Assembly (NCBI GenBank): GCA_025201345.1
Contig: JAIXMG010000018.1
Location: 496,001 to 560,000, forward strand
DNA length: 64,000 bases
Reading direction: 5' to 3'
Origin: Thamnidium elegans
Lineage: Eukaryota > Mucoromycota > Mucoromycetes > Mucorales > Mucoraceae
Positions 35,202-46,329 of this stretch are shown here, one piece after another. The stretch's first letter is position 1; each line of letters starts with the position of its first letter. The position numbers and the translations under genes are program-made. A model generated the notes under the pieces. That model saw nothing but the letters and a program-made list of their open reading frames with translations, searched no databases and was not told the origin of the DNA.

Positions 35202-35759
35202 AAAAATAACCTCTTTATATCATTGTTCCCACACCACCCCCCTAAAAGAAATCTCTTTTTATACATATTTAATTTTTTTTTTTTTTTTTTTGAATAAACC
35301 CCTTTTCCCACTCTGTAAACTAGGGTTACTATAATATCATGTATAAAACAAGTTGTATGTTATTTATGCGTATTTATTGTTGTGAATTTCCCAATGTAGT
35401 GTATGTATCAAGTTTTTCCCGCCCTGTAGCAAGAACATAATGCTTCTAAATTACACCAGAGTTGTAAAGTATATTCTCAACTTGTACGGATAAAAATCCG
35501 CCCTGTATTATTTCTTTTTTTTAGTGTGTACCAAGATAAAAAAAAAAACCACTATAAATTGTAACAAGTGCTGTGTTACATGTATCGTGCCACCTTAATT
35601 CTTACTAAGCTTCCTTTTTTTTATTCTATTCTACCCCACTTCGTTAACTCATATTTTTTTTTTCCCTTTGGGGAAAAGTGTATAGATTAGACAATATACT
35701 AATCACGTTTTTTTTTTTTTTTTTACTTTTTCTTTTCTTTAAAAAAACATTATAACGAA
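35202..35759. other. Intergenic region, nothing recognised
   Basis: A 558-bp spacer between RanBP1 and the kelch-BTB gene with T runs near 35278-35291 and 35708-35724. It probably holds the 3' UTR of the first and the promoter of the second. Confidence 0.55.
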
Positions 35760-37742
35760 ATGAGTTCAGGAACACAATCTATTGCAGACCTTACAACCGA
35801 AATTAAATTAACAACAGGCGCTAATCCACCTCCCTTGGTAGGTGCATCAACCACAGTAGCCAACAATAAACTTTATGTATTTGGTGGACGATTAGTATCC
35901 TCACGTCAAATGACAAATCATCTTTATATTTTAAATTTGGATACATTGGTTTGGTCTCAACACATTGCCCAACCTGATTCTCCACCTCCACCTCGTCCTC
36001 GTTACTTTCATTCTACTAATTTATTCGGTCGTTACCTTGTTGTGTTTGGAGGCATGAGCTATTCTATTCGACGTTCTTCACAAAGCTTATGTGCATTAGA
36101 CGATGTTTGTTTATTTGATCTAGAAATGATGACTTGGAAGTACCCTGATGTTCAACCTAGTATCTATCAACCTCAATCACGATACGCTCACTTGTCTGTT
36201 TGTTCGGACGATAAATTGGTTGTCATGGGCGGTCAAGACATGTCGAACCAATATATCAGTGAAATCAACGTATTTAATTTGACAACATTAGCTTGGATTC
36301 ACGGCGGTGTCTTAACAAAGCAGTACGGTGCTTATAGAGCAGTTGCGTTTTGCCCTTCTGGTGTAGATACCAATATTATGTCCACTCAACCCTTTTGGCA
36401 AGACAATAATCAACCTCATAACGACTTACCATTATGTGTTTACTCCAATTACAATTTTACCGACGTTACGCGGGACTTACAAAGCTTTTCGCCTTTACAT
36501 AGTTCTGAATTTAAAGATCATTCAATTGATATGTCAGGTACATCTTTACCACCTGGGCTTCGTTTCCCATCTGGTGATTTATTAGGTCATCATATGCTCT
36601 TGACAGGTACGTACTTAACACCTACGCATCGATCCTTTCATATCTGGGCTCTCAATTTAGCAAATTTGGTCTGGGTACGTATCGATACAGGATCCGTTTT
36701 ATCTCATGGCTCATGGAATAGAGGCGTTTTATATGAAGAAAAACAAAAATTCTTTGTATTTGGGGATAAAGATAGAGATCTGTTAGAGGACTATAACCAT
36801 CGCCAAGTGAATTTTACACATGTTGCCATGATTGAATTGGAAGCATTCGGTATTTATTCTTACCCAAAAGAAACGTGTGCACCTGTAGCTCAAGAACTAG
36901 GACTTAGTATGTTGAACGAACCAAGTATGGCCGATATAGAAATTTTGACAGATGATGGAAGATCTATTCCTGCCAATTCAAGTGTTATTGCGTTACGTTG
37001 GTCTCATTTTGCTTCCTTATTAACCGAAAAGCCGGATAGTCCTGGGTTTAAAAGACTATCATTTCCTGAAAGTTACCCTGTTACATTAGCCTTCTTACAG
37101 TTTATTTACACTGATCACCTTATGACAGCACAACAACATCACCCACAAATTTTATCTCGTTTACTGGTATTGTCCGATGTATATCATTTACCTAGACTGG
37201 GTCTATTAGCAACACACGCTTTACATCAAATTTTAACCATTTCTACGGCAAGTATGGTATATGAAACTTCTGCACTTACAGGCCGTACTGCGCTTCAGGT
37301 ACGAGCTTTACGTGTCATGATTAACGCCAAAAAAATGTTACATCAACAACAGCAGCAGCAGCAACAACAGCAGCAGCAACAACAACAGCAATTGCACCAT
37401 CAACAACAGCAACAAGACCATCACGTATCCATGACTGACTCACCTTCTGTTCTTCCTACACATTACTCTACTACGCCACCTAGACCATCTCACGATGATC
37501 ATACCGACAGTTACTTCCATTCTAGAATATCACCTACTAACTCGACTTTAAGAAGACTTACTGCCTCTAAATCATCTACTACCGCTTCCCCAGAACCCAA
37601 TAGTATGCACGGTGTAGTTCCTTCACCTAAATTATCTAAATCAAGTAATATTTATCAGCCTTTTGTTGATAGACAACGTAAACCTAGTCTCGTACCTTCT
37701 CATAAAACCTTTGACAGACCTAATATGGGTATTCGATTCTAA
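35760..37742 (+). CDS. Kelch-repeat and BTB-domain protein with polyglutamine tract, 660 aa
   Basis: Single uninterrupted exon. Residues about 25-365 form a kelch beta-propeller: repeated hydrophobic-GG blades such as NKLYVFGGRLV, YLVVFGGMSYS and KLVVMGGQDMSNQY, each followed by a W of the next blade (LVWSQHI, MTWKYPD, LAWIHGG, LVWVRID). A BTB/POZ domain follows at about 385-500 (SMADIEILTDDGRSIPAN ... FPESYPVTLAFLQFIYTDHL). After it come a polyGln run (about 529-546, mixed CAA/CAG) and a Ser/Thr/Pro-rich tail. The kelch-then-BTB order resembles LZTR1 and fission yeast Ral2, both linked to Ras control, and the yeast Mds3/Pmd1 group; which one is orthologous cannot be decided here. It may act as a cullin-3 adaptor or signalling scaffold. 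Confidence 0.9.
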   Translation: MSSGTQSIADLTTEIKLTTGANPPPLVGASTTVANNKLYVFGGRLVSSRQMTNHLYILNLDTLVWSQHIAQPDSPPPPRPRYFHSTNLFGRYLVVFGGMSYSIRRSSQSLCALDDVCLFDLEMMTWKYPDVQPSIYQPQSRYAHLSVCSDDKLVVMGGQDMSNQYISEINVFNLTTLAWIHGGVLTKQYGAYRAVAFCPSGVDTNIMSTQPFWQDNNQPHNDLPLCVYSNYNFTDVTRDLQSFSPLHSSEFKDHSIDMSGTSLPPGLRFPSGDLLGHHMLLTGTYLTPTHRSFHIWALNLANLVWVRIDTGSVLSHGSWNRGVLYEEKQKFFVFGDKDRDLLEDYNHRQVNFTHVAMIELEAFGIYSYPKETCAPVAQELGLSMLNEPSMADIEILTDDGRSIPANSSVIALRWSHFASLLTEKPDSPGFKRLSFPESYPVTLAFLQFIYTDHLMTAQQHHPQILSRLLVLSDVYHLPRLGLLATHALHQILTISTASMVYETSALTGRTALQVRALRVMINAKKMLHQQQQQQQQQQQQQQQQLHHQQQQQDHHVSMTDSPSVLPTHYSTTPPRPSHDDHTDSYFHSRISPTNSTLRRLTASKSSTTASPEPNSMHGVVPSPKLSKSSNIYQPFVDRQRKPSLVPSHKTFDRPNMGIRF

Positions 37743-38300
37743 AATATAAAATAAAGAACTGTGTAAGGTTATTAGTTATTATTATTATTATTATTTTGAC
37801 TTCATTGTTAATTTAGTTTAAGGTTTTAACAATGGAAACTTATTTTAAAGTTAAGCAAATATGCTATTAGATATAAAGGGGTTGAATGCTTTAGCCGCAA
37901 TTGAGCTTGGGTATGTTGGAATAAAAGCAAAAGGGATATTCAAGAGGAGACAAAAGATATTCAAAATGTTATTGTCATGTCTTTTTTTTGTTTTTTGTTG
38001 ACCATTGAGCCTAATAATATTTATTTTTTTTGCAAAATAATACCATAAACCAGCGATAGTATTCTATACACGTTTTATATTCTCTTTATCGTACTTTCTA
38101 GCCATCTACTATCACTTCCTCTTACTGACTCTATATTAAGGTACCTAATACAGCTGTAATATTTTTTCTGAATTGTAAATTACTAAATAAAATTCATATG
38201 ATTGGGCTAAATATTTTTAAAGTAGTCTCTTTTTTTTTTATATTTTATGTCCCTCTCTCTTTTCCTCTTTTTTTTTTTTTTCTTTACATAAACTGCCAAG
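37743..38300. other. Intergenic region, nothing recognised
   Basis: A 558-bp AT-rich spacer with a short ATT repeat near 37775-37795. No ORF or RNA gene of note. Confidence 0.55.
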
Positions 38301-40203
38301 ATGGAACAGAATGAACAAATTGTACATGAACACGCTGTGTTTATTAACTCCACTGTAAACTCTGTATACAACTTGATAGTGGCTATCCCTGGATCTCATT
38401 TAGCCATCTCGTACCTCAAGAACGCTTATCAAAACGACCCTTTCCGTGTTGCTCTCGAGTTGTTTTTGGTCTTTTTTGCCATCAAGTATATGCTTTCAAG
38501 AAAGTATAAGCCCAACGATAATAATGTTGTTTTGACTGAAAAGGTATATATAAAAAATAAAATATATATACCTTTATATTAAACTAACTTGTAAAAAAAA
38601 AAAAAAAAAAAATAGGAAGTGGATGACCTTGTAGACGAATGGCAACCGGAACCTTTAGCCCCTAAACTTACTGCTTATGACCGTTTCAACCTTGAAAAGA
38701 CACCCATGATTGTTGGTGCTCAGTCAGCAAAAGCTAAAGTTGTAGGACACACAAAGCCCTTGATGAACTTGGCAAGTTCGAACTACTTGAACTTGGTCGC
38801 TTCGGAACAGATCCGTCAAAAGGCTGTAGAGACTTTAAGAAACTATGGTGTTGGTTCTTGTGGTCCTCCCGGTTTTTACGGTACCATTGACGTACATATG
38901 GATTTGGAACGTGATATCTCTCGCTTCTTGGGTACTGATGATGCCATTATCTATGCACAAGGGTTCTCTACTATTTCTTCTGTTATTCCTGCTTTCGCTA
39001 AACGTGGTGATTATTTGGTTGTGTAAGTATATATATATGTATATATATATACTTTTTTTTTATGCGGTGAATACTAAATTTCCTCTTCAGTGACGACGGT
39101 GTTAGTTTTGCCATTCAAAAGGGTGTTCAAATTTCTCGTTCGATTATTCGTACTTTTAAACACAATGATATGGAAGATTTAGAACGTGTCTTGAATGATA
39201 TTAATACTGAACATATTGTGGTAAGTTTATTATTTTATATATGCAATTGAAAATATTCCTAACGGCAAAATAATAGAATAAGAAACGCTTAACTCGTCGC
39301 TTTATTGTAACTGAAGGTTTATTCGCTAATTTCGGTGATATTGCTCCTTTGGATAGATTGGTAGGGATTTAAATAGTAACACATACGCACATACACTGGC
39401 AAGGGAAAAACTAAATTATCCTTTTTTATTTAAGGTTGAATTGAAAAAGAAATTCAAGTACCGTTTAATTTTGGATGAGTCTCAATCTATTGGCGTTCTA
39501 GGCCGTAGAGGTGCTGGCTTAACTGATTTGTACAACATTGATGTAAAGTAACATCTTTTTTTATTTATTTGTCAATTTATAACTGATTATTGTTTTTTTT
39601 TTCTAGGCTAAAGAAATTGACATGATTTCTGGCTCTTTATCAAATGCAATTTGTGGTTCTGGTGGTTTCTGTGCTGGTAGTGTTGAAGTCATTGATCATC
39701 AACGTCTTTCCGGTAGTGCCTACTGTTTCTCTGCTTCTATGCCTGCCATGCTCGCTGTTTCTGCTTCCGAAGCATTCCGTATTATCGAACAACAACCTCA
39801 ATTATTAAAAGAATTGAGCGAACGTACTTTAGCTTTCCGTCAAGTTTTAACCCATAAGTCCTTGGAACCTTATATCTTCCTTGAGTCTGGTGAAATGAAT
39901 TGTCCTTCTCCCTTTTTCCATATTCGTGTTAAGACTAGCTACTTGCAAGTACATACTTTAGATAATGAAGATAAGGTATCTCGTGAAGCCGAAGAACGTT
40001 TATTACAAGATGTAGTAGATGAGTGTGCTTACCAAGGTGTCTTGGTTACTCGTTCAAAATACGTTTATGAACAAGAACAAAATTGTCCTAGACCTAGTAT
40101 CAAGATTTCTATTACTATTGGTCTTAATAAGAAAGAAAATGATAAGGCTGCTAATACCGTTAAATCTGCTATTGTCAAAGTATTTGGCAAATGGAGAAAG
40201 TAA
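38301..40203 (+). CDS. LCB1: Serine palmitoyltransferase subunit 1
   Basis: Non-catalytic subunit of serine palmitoyltransferase, which starts sphingolipid synthesis at the ER by condensing serine with palmitoyl-CoA. Six exons: 38301-38543, 38616-39022, 39091-39220, 39277-39360, 39435-39542 and 39607-40203, giving 522 aa. It has an N-terminal membrane segment (about 50-68, [16 protein letters not shown]), then the alpha-oxoamine synthase fold: [29 protein letters not shown] (with the Cys mutated in human HSAN1 disease), [41 protein letters not shown] and [19 protein letters not shown]. At the position of the PLP-binding lysine of LCB2 it reads [13 protein letters not shown] with no Lys, as expected for LCB1. 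Splice sites are consensus. Confidence 0.96.
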
Positions 40204-40347
40204 ACTTTTTTCATTACTCCTCTTTTTTTTTACTACTTAATTACTATCCCCTAATAAAAAAAAATGTATATGTTACACATAGAACTCCACTATAAGACAT
40301 AAGACTCTTGAAACCATTTTTCTCCTTTCATTTTACTTGTTTTCTGT

Positions 40348-40968
40348 ATGTTGGTAATAAGAGATATAAATATAAAGAACTTCCCGGCGTAACCCGCTTT
40401 TTGTTTTTGTTTTTGTATAGTTAGTACGTGTTATTGGTGACTTGCATATTCCCTATCGCGCTCACGACTTTCCTACCAAGTTTAAAAAAACTATTGGCAA
40501 GTAACAAAAGACAAGACAAAAAAGGAGTAGACGCTTACCTTTTTGTATAATAGTTATCAGGAAAAATTCAACTTATAATATCAACTGGTAATTTAACCGA
40601 TACAACTACATTAGAGTACTTGAAATCTATTGCACAGAATATCACTTTGGTAAAAGGAGAGTTTGATCTAGATATGAATTTATCACAAGCAAAGACGGTT
40701 CAAATTGAAGGGATACGGTTAGGCGTGATACATCGTTAGATACGACAGCGCGTCAATTAGATGTGGATACCTCGATAAGCGGTCATACACATCAGTTTGA
40801 AGCGTATGAATATAACCAAAAGCTCTTTCTTAATCCCGGTAGCACAACAGGAGCATATCATGTCATGCAAAACTGTGATCCATCCTTTGTATTCATGGAG
40901 TTAGCAATAACTTATATAAATTATTTGCAAACGAAGTCAGAGTAGATAAATTAGATTATAAGAAATAA
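40348..40968 (+). pseudogene. VPS29: Broken copy of retromer subunit VPS29
   Basis: Clear Vps29 homology in pieces: LVRVIGDLHIPYRAHDFPTKFKK (40421-40492), GKIQLIISTGNLTD and VKGEFDLDMNLSQ (40561-40733), LDVDTSISGHTHQFEAYEY and LFLNPGSTTGAYHVM (from 40736), and the true C-terminus NEVRVDKLDYKK ending at 40968. The pieces are in different frames. About 11-12 codons plus a frameshift are missing after LGVIH, removing the GHQVxPWGD block of the metallophosphoesterase fold and leaving a stop at 40738-40740. A second frameshift lies near 40915. Exon 1 is probably ATG at 40348 with an intron ending at 40420. The next intron begins GCAAGT (40499), a GC-AG intron. Vps29 is normally a retromer scaffold; an intact copy elsewhere would be expected. 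Confidence 0.8.
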
Positions 40969-40993
40969 GGCAGCAGTTTATTATATATATGAA

Positions 40994-41561
40994 TTATGCT
41001 CTAAATTTACTTGGTATATAATTAGCACCTTGTTGTTGAAACACCAACTTTTCTTTCTCTACTGTCTTTTGTTTCTTCTTTTTCTCGGGCTGAATTACTT
41101 TTTGTTGTTGGCCTCCTTTCGATTTCTTTTTTTCTTGTTTATATACTTGCTCCTTTTCTAACTCTAATTTAGTTAGACCAGGCAAGGCACTTGCAATATA
41201 TTCTTGCAGTGAAATAAACCGGTCTTTATTTCTATCCATGCTTTTATAGATTTTATCTGTAATTGACTTGATGTGTGGAGCGCTAGGATCAATATCTCGT
41301 TCGATCCCATAAATTGCTTGAAGTTCTTGTTCGCTCCAAAAGCCGTCTCTATCAATATCATGTAGTTTGAAAAACGTTACCTCATCAGTAACTTCAATAT
41401 GATGTGCATCTCGCATGTGTCTTTTGAAACGATTTAGTCATTCAATTATTATTATTTATTTATTTTTGTACAAAGTATAATACTAACTGTTTCTCAAATT
41501 CATTTAATTTACCGCATAGTACTACAGATACAAGCCCGAGAATAATTAAGAATATAAACAT
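40994..41561 (-). CDS. EF-hand secretory-pathway protein (Ssp120/nucleobindin-like), 166 aa
   Basis: Two exons on the minus strand, 41561-41488 and 41420-40994, with a 67-nt GT-AG intron. Exon 1 encodes a signal peptide (MFIFLIILGLVSVVLCG). The mature part has two EF-hands: loop 1 DIDRDGFWSEQE and loop 2 DRNKDRFISLQE, both with acidic residues at positions 1 and 12. The helix before it (HMRDAHHIEVTDEVTFFKLHD) resembles fungal Ssp120 and animal nucleobindin/calnuc. It ends in a Lys/Gln-rich tail (KKKKQKTVEKEKL) and lacks an HDEL-type retention signal, so it may be secreted or cycle by receptor. It sits 25 bases from the end of the VPS29 relic and 86 bases downstream of the TOP3B stop. Confidence 0.85.
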
Positions 41562-41647
41562 TTTTTTTTAAAAAAAAGATAAACAGAAACAAAAGAAGGA
41601 ACAAAAAAAAGGGAGAGAAATATATATTTATTACATAAATAACTCTA

Positions 41648-44600
41648 CTATCGCATATCCGCATACAGTTTATGTAACTTTGGATCGAATCGTTTACCTC
41701 CACGTCCTTTACTACGTCTTCCAAACCTAACTCTTACGTTCTTTCTAGCAAACCTAAAAAAGAAGTATTTATACATTTTTAAAAAAAAAAATCTTTTTGC
41801 GAATTCTTTTATATATATATATATGTATGTATACCTGGTAGCTAACAAAGCTTCCATATCATCATCACACATAATGCAACCAGACATGGGCTCCTTATTT
41901 TGATTTTCACGAAACTCGACTTTCAAATTCACAGACCCGCATTGACACATATCATTTTTAATCGTTACGTCTACACAGTAAAACAGTAAGTATGTAAAGC
42001 AACTCCCCCCCCCACACACACACACACATAATAGCAAGAAACTTACGTTTAACGGTATCGATAAACGAAGATACAATATTACATTCGTTGCAACTTAATT
42101 TCCATCGAGGAGCGGAAGTAGCATCCAATATCAAAGAACCCTTACAAGACTCTTGTTCATTCTCTGCTTCAGGACAGGGACATACAGCGTTGGTAACCAT
42201 TGAATGTTGACAGGTAGGATGAGGACAATGGTTACAAGCCATACCCTTTTTGAAGTTTTCAAAAGGAGGGTTGTTAAAGCATGCAGGACAAATAGGGTAC
42301 CCAGTTCCTTTAGACCCTGTAGAATAAAGTACAAGTTCAAAGTCATCTAAAGGCTAATTATATTAAAGCGTCAGTAATGCAGGCATGATGCAAATAAAAA
42401 GTACTTACACATTTCAGTTCTTTGTAAAGTTTAATGTGTCCATTAAGAGGAAGAGAATAGGTTTCGTCACAAGTGGCACAGTGAAGGCGATTTGGTTTTA
42501 ATGAAATATATTTCATATATCTAATAGAATTTAGTGAATAATAATAATTACCATAAAAAAATAAAAATAAAAAAAGTAATTTTACCGTTTACATTTTCCA
42601 CACTTTGAAAACGATTTTCCTGTAGATGCTAAAGGAGAAAAAGTAGCTTCAAACAATTCATCCATTGCTTGAATCTAACAAAGATATATATCAATACATA
42701 TATACATATAAAGAGGGACAATACTCAAAATTACCTGCTTGGTAAAATACGCAAATTTCTTTGCAAACATATTTAAAAAGTATTCCAATACTTGACCATG
42801 AGAAGCCTTACCCAAGGCAATTAAATTCAACTGTTGTTCGACATCAGACCGCATGGTGGGTAACGAAAGTTCTGGATCAATCTTTTGGTACCCGTGAATT
42901 AAAACGATTCCGAGATTAGTAGGAATTAATTTTCTACCTGTACCTGAGACTTGTACATAGTTTCGTTGACATATATTATTGATATGTGTAGGAATTGAAG
43001 CATCTGTACCGATACCGTTATGCTCCATTAATCCAATCAGTTCAGATTCTGTCAAGTAATCTGGTGGACTGGTCTTTCCCTCTGTTAAAGCCACCGAGAG
43101 GACAGACAGTGTTTCTCCTTGTTTAAAATCAGGAATTGATTCATCTGCCTTGTTTATCCTTTTTTAATATATCAAAAAATCAATAAACAAAAAAAAACCA
43201 TAAATATATATATATATATTTAGTTACCAATGCATAACAGAAGAAAATCCAGGAGAAGTGACTTTAGTCCCTTTACATTCAAATTGTTCTTCACCAATTA
43301 AAAACGTAACATTCGTGGTGGTATACTTTAGTCCGGGACTAATGGACCCAATAAAAGTTCTTGTAATAAAATCATATAATCGCCAAGTATCACTAGGCAA
43401 ATCTCCTTCACAAGCCATTCTGGTAGGTGTACTAAAATGGCATGCGTTACTCTAAAACTACTGTCATACTTTATATATATATATATATATATTGCACTTA
43501 CATTGGAGGATGATCACCTGTATCAGTTCCACCAGACGGTCTCTCGTACCCGTTGCTTAATAATGTCTTACAATAGTGTCCCCAATCCGGGTTAGTGGAT
43601 TGTTCACGAAGAACGCTATCCAAATCAAAGCTCTCGGGGTATTTTGAAGTTTCGGTACGCGGGTATGAAATATAACCTTGCATGTATAATCGTTCTGCAA
43701 TACTCATCTACATATTTTCTTGTATGAATATAAAATAATACATTGTATATAATACTTACACATTCGCTAGGACTGATACCAAGACCTGAAGAACAATGCT
43801 TTAACATTTCAACTGTATTTAAAGCATGAGGTCTTGTCTTTGACTTTTTCTGTACACTGATACTTAAAACTCTACCAAGCAAAAAAAAAAAAAAATAAGA
43901 AACTTATTTCAACAGCACCACTTCTTAGCTATAAACTTACTTGGCGCCTTGATTTTTTGTGTCCATTACCCGATTAACAAACATAGTACCTACTTGTCTA
44001 TCAAAAACCCGTTCTCTCAACCAATTTAACTTTACCGGTAAATCCAATTTTGAAATAGTAGCACTGACAGACCAAAACGATTCGGGTTGAAATCCTTGAA
44101 TACGATCATGACGTTCAACACAAAAAGACAATGTAGGTGTTTGACAAGGTCCATAACTAATCACGGTTGAATCCAAGTCGCCATATTTACCTTGAAAAAA
44201 TCGAGTTTGAAAACGCGTAAACGCTACACCAACCTTTAAATCTAGCTCTTGACGCGCATCAACAGCTAACGTAATTTTTCAGCTCTTTCTTTCTTTTTCA
44301 TAAAAGGTCAAAAACTTACCTCTTGATTCATTTTCATTAGGTTTTCCAAGATTATTCATGGCTCTATGTACATCTTCCTTTGTAATAGCTAACTCATATA
44401 TATATCAATAAAAGGACAAAGACTGATAAAGACAAAATATATATATATATATTTATCTACCTGAAAATTTAGCTCTCAACACGTTAGCCATTTTATCACC
44501 TTGTTCTGGATGCCTCATATTGGGTAAACAGTTCTCAATGACCTCAAAGCAAATATTCTCTCCTTCACGATCGCAATCTAACCAAAGCACCAGGTAATCC

Positions 44601-45051
44601 ATACCTTTAGCAACAGTTTGTAAGTGATGTGTTAATCTCATCTTTGGGTTTGATTCTGATTTGACTGTTTTAGCATCAAATAATTTAAGAGGGTCAATGT
44701 CCCACGAGTTATACTCTTTCGTAAAGTCAAGGCCGTATACGTGGCCTGTAACTGAGGTAAAGTGATATTCAGCAGGTTTGTTACGAAATGGGGCGTTCCA
44801 TGAATGCACTGGTGTAGCGTGTCGTTCTGTTGTATACTACATATTATAGGCCGAGTTACTGAATAAAAAAAAGAGAAGAAAAAAAAAGTGTTGTGAGAAG
44901 AGTACCTGGCCTTTTGGGGCTAATAGTCGAGTTAATGATTCAGCTAGTGAAGGCTTTTCTGCCACCTAATTTTTTGTTTTTAATAATCAGAGACATGTAT
45001 ATATAAAAAAAAAGATTGTAAGCTTACCATAAGCACTTTGTAAGGCGACAT
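41648..45051 (-). CDS. TOP3B: DNA topoisomerase III beta
   Basis: Type IA topoisomerase that acts on single-stranded DNA and, in the beta class, on RNA. Fourteen exons on the minus strand: 45051-45028, 44965-44906, 44836-44461, 44388-44320, 44265-43941, 43871-43760, 43707-43502, 43431-43228, 43158-42735, 42674-42586, 42520-42409, 42353-42047, 41970-41835 and 41753-41648, giving 849 aa (human 862). Landmarks: Toprim VAEKPSLAESL and LVLWLDCDREGENICFEV, SYGPCQTPTLSFCVERHD, the catalytic tyrosine in GYISYPRTETSKYP, TGDHPPITPTR, and EHNGIGTDASIPTHI. The C-terminal half has the beta-type Cys clusters (KCGKCK, HCATCDET, CPACFNNPPFENFKKGMAC, HPTCQHS, WKLSCNECN, MCQCG, GCIMCDDD). A short basic Gly/Arg end (GRRSKGRGGKR) replaces the longer RGG box of animals. 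Type assignment as beta rests on PLDDFELVLYSTG and the zinc pattern. Confidence 0.95.
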
Positions 45052-45837
45052 ATTTAATGCAAGTAAAATAAAAAGAGATATTAATATATACGTCAAACCG
45101 CGAAAAATAACGCGTGCTACATTTTAATGGTCACATTCAATGCACAAACTGTCGGGAAGAGGTGTCACGCATCCGAACAAGTTTCGTAAAATAATGGGTC
45201 GCACCTGAATTACTACAAAACTAAAAATCGAGAATCACTTTTTTGTATATCATGCAGATTATTGTATTAAACGTAATAAACACCTTTACTATGAAAGAGA
45301 TATACACAAAAGAAAAAACCTACATTACTTGATTCAAGTTTGTGCAATGGATTTATCAAAACAAAAAGGCAGGAAAAATCTAAAATTACATGCAAAAAAA
45401 TAACTTTTGCAAAGGTCTATTTATATGTATTTTTACTATACTTGTGTTTATCATTAATACACATGATTTAATAACAAAAATTGAATAAAACGCCCCCGGC
45501 CCCCTCTCCCTCTTTTTTTGTAAAACAATAAAGTATGGTTTCACTTGCAACGAACAATTAAATTAGTCTAGGCTTACGGAAGAAAAAAAAAGGGGAGGGG
45601 GGGGACTGGGTCAGTAAAAACTTGTAACTTACGTGTTTCTTCAGCCTTGTTAAGGCTGTTATTATCTAAGGAGACAGAAAAGAGTCATCTCGTGATAGTT
45701 TTCAATTGGAAAAAAAAAGTACTGTAACACAATCGTTTTTTTTTTTATGATTTTTTTTTTCTTTGTGTTAAAAAGGCCTTAAAAAAGCTTAATCCCTTTT
45801 TCCACCATAAAAAAGCAAAAAAGATAAACAAGGCTAG

Positions 45838-45868
<31 letters not shown>

Positions 45869-46329
45869 TATAAAAAGGTTCGTAATGATATAAAAATACA
45901 TTTTGGGAAATTATTATTTGTTCAGGTGTACAGTAATATCGAATTTAATCTGAAGTCGAAAATAAACATGCGGAGCTAATTAGAGTAATAAAAAGTGAAG
46001 AGAACAGTAATTTCGGATTTTGCAGTAAGGCAATGGGTATTATTTTGTATGCTAGTATTAGTATTGGTAGTCATAGTGATATACAACAATGAAATTAACA
46101 ATAAAATAAAGGGCAAAAAAAAACCGTTTTATATATATTTATTATTGGTTATAGAGAAACCCAGAATGGATGGTGTTATAAAAATAGTTTAATATTCGTA
46201 CTCCACACACATAAAGAAAACAATCTCTCTTTTTCGTTTTTTTTTTTCTTCTTTTTCCTTTTTACTTTTTTCCTCTTTTTTTTTTATTCAGTAGGGAATC
46301 CTTTTCTTTTTTTTCATAAAGAAAAAGCA
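45052..46329. promoter_or_regulatory. Divergent intergenic region between TOP3B and the chitin synthase
   Basis: A 1.28-kb spacer containing both promoters. It has a G run near 45599-45604, a long A run (45838-45866), and a pyrimidine-rich tract (about 46225-46320) immediately before the chitin synthase ATG. A 65-codon ORF at 45995 with a hydrophobic segment is probably chance. No defined operator could be identified. Confidence 0.5.
45838..45866. repeat. Poly(A) tract, 29 nt
   Basis: An uninterrupted A run in the TOP3B/chitin synthase divergent spacer. Confidence 0.9.

Noticed and set aside
45995..46192. 65-codon ORF with a hydrophobic segment ahead of the chitin synthase
   Set aside because: Sits in an AT-rich promoter region, Lys/Ile/Asn biased, with no homology; chance is more likely.
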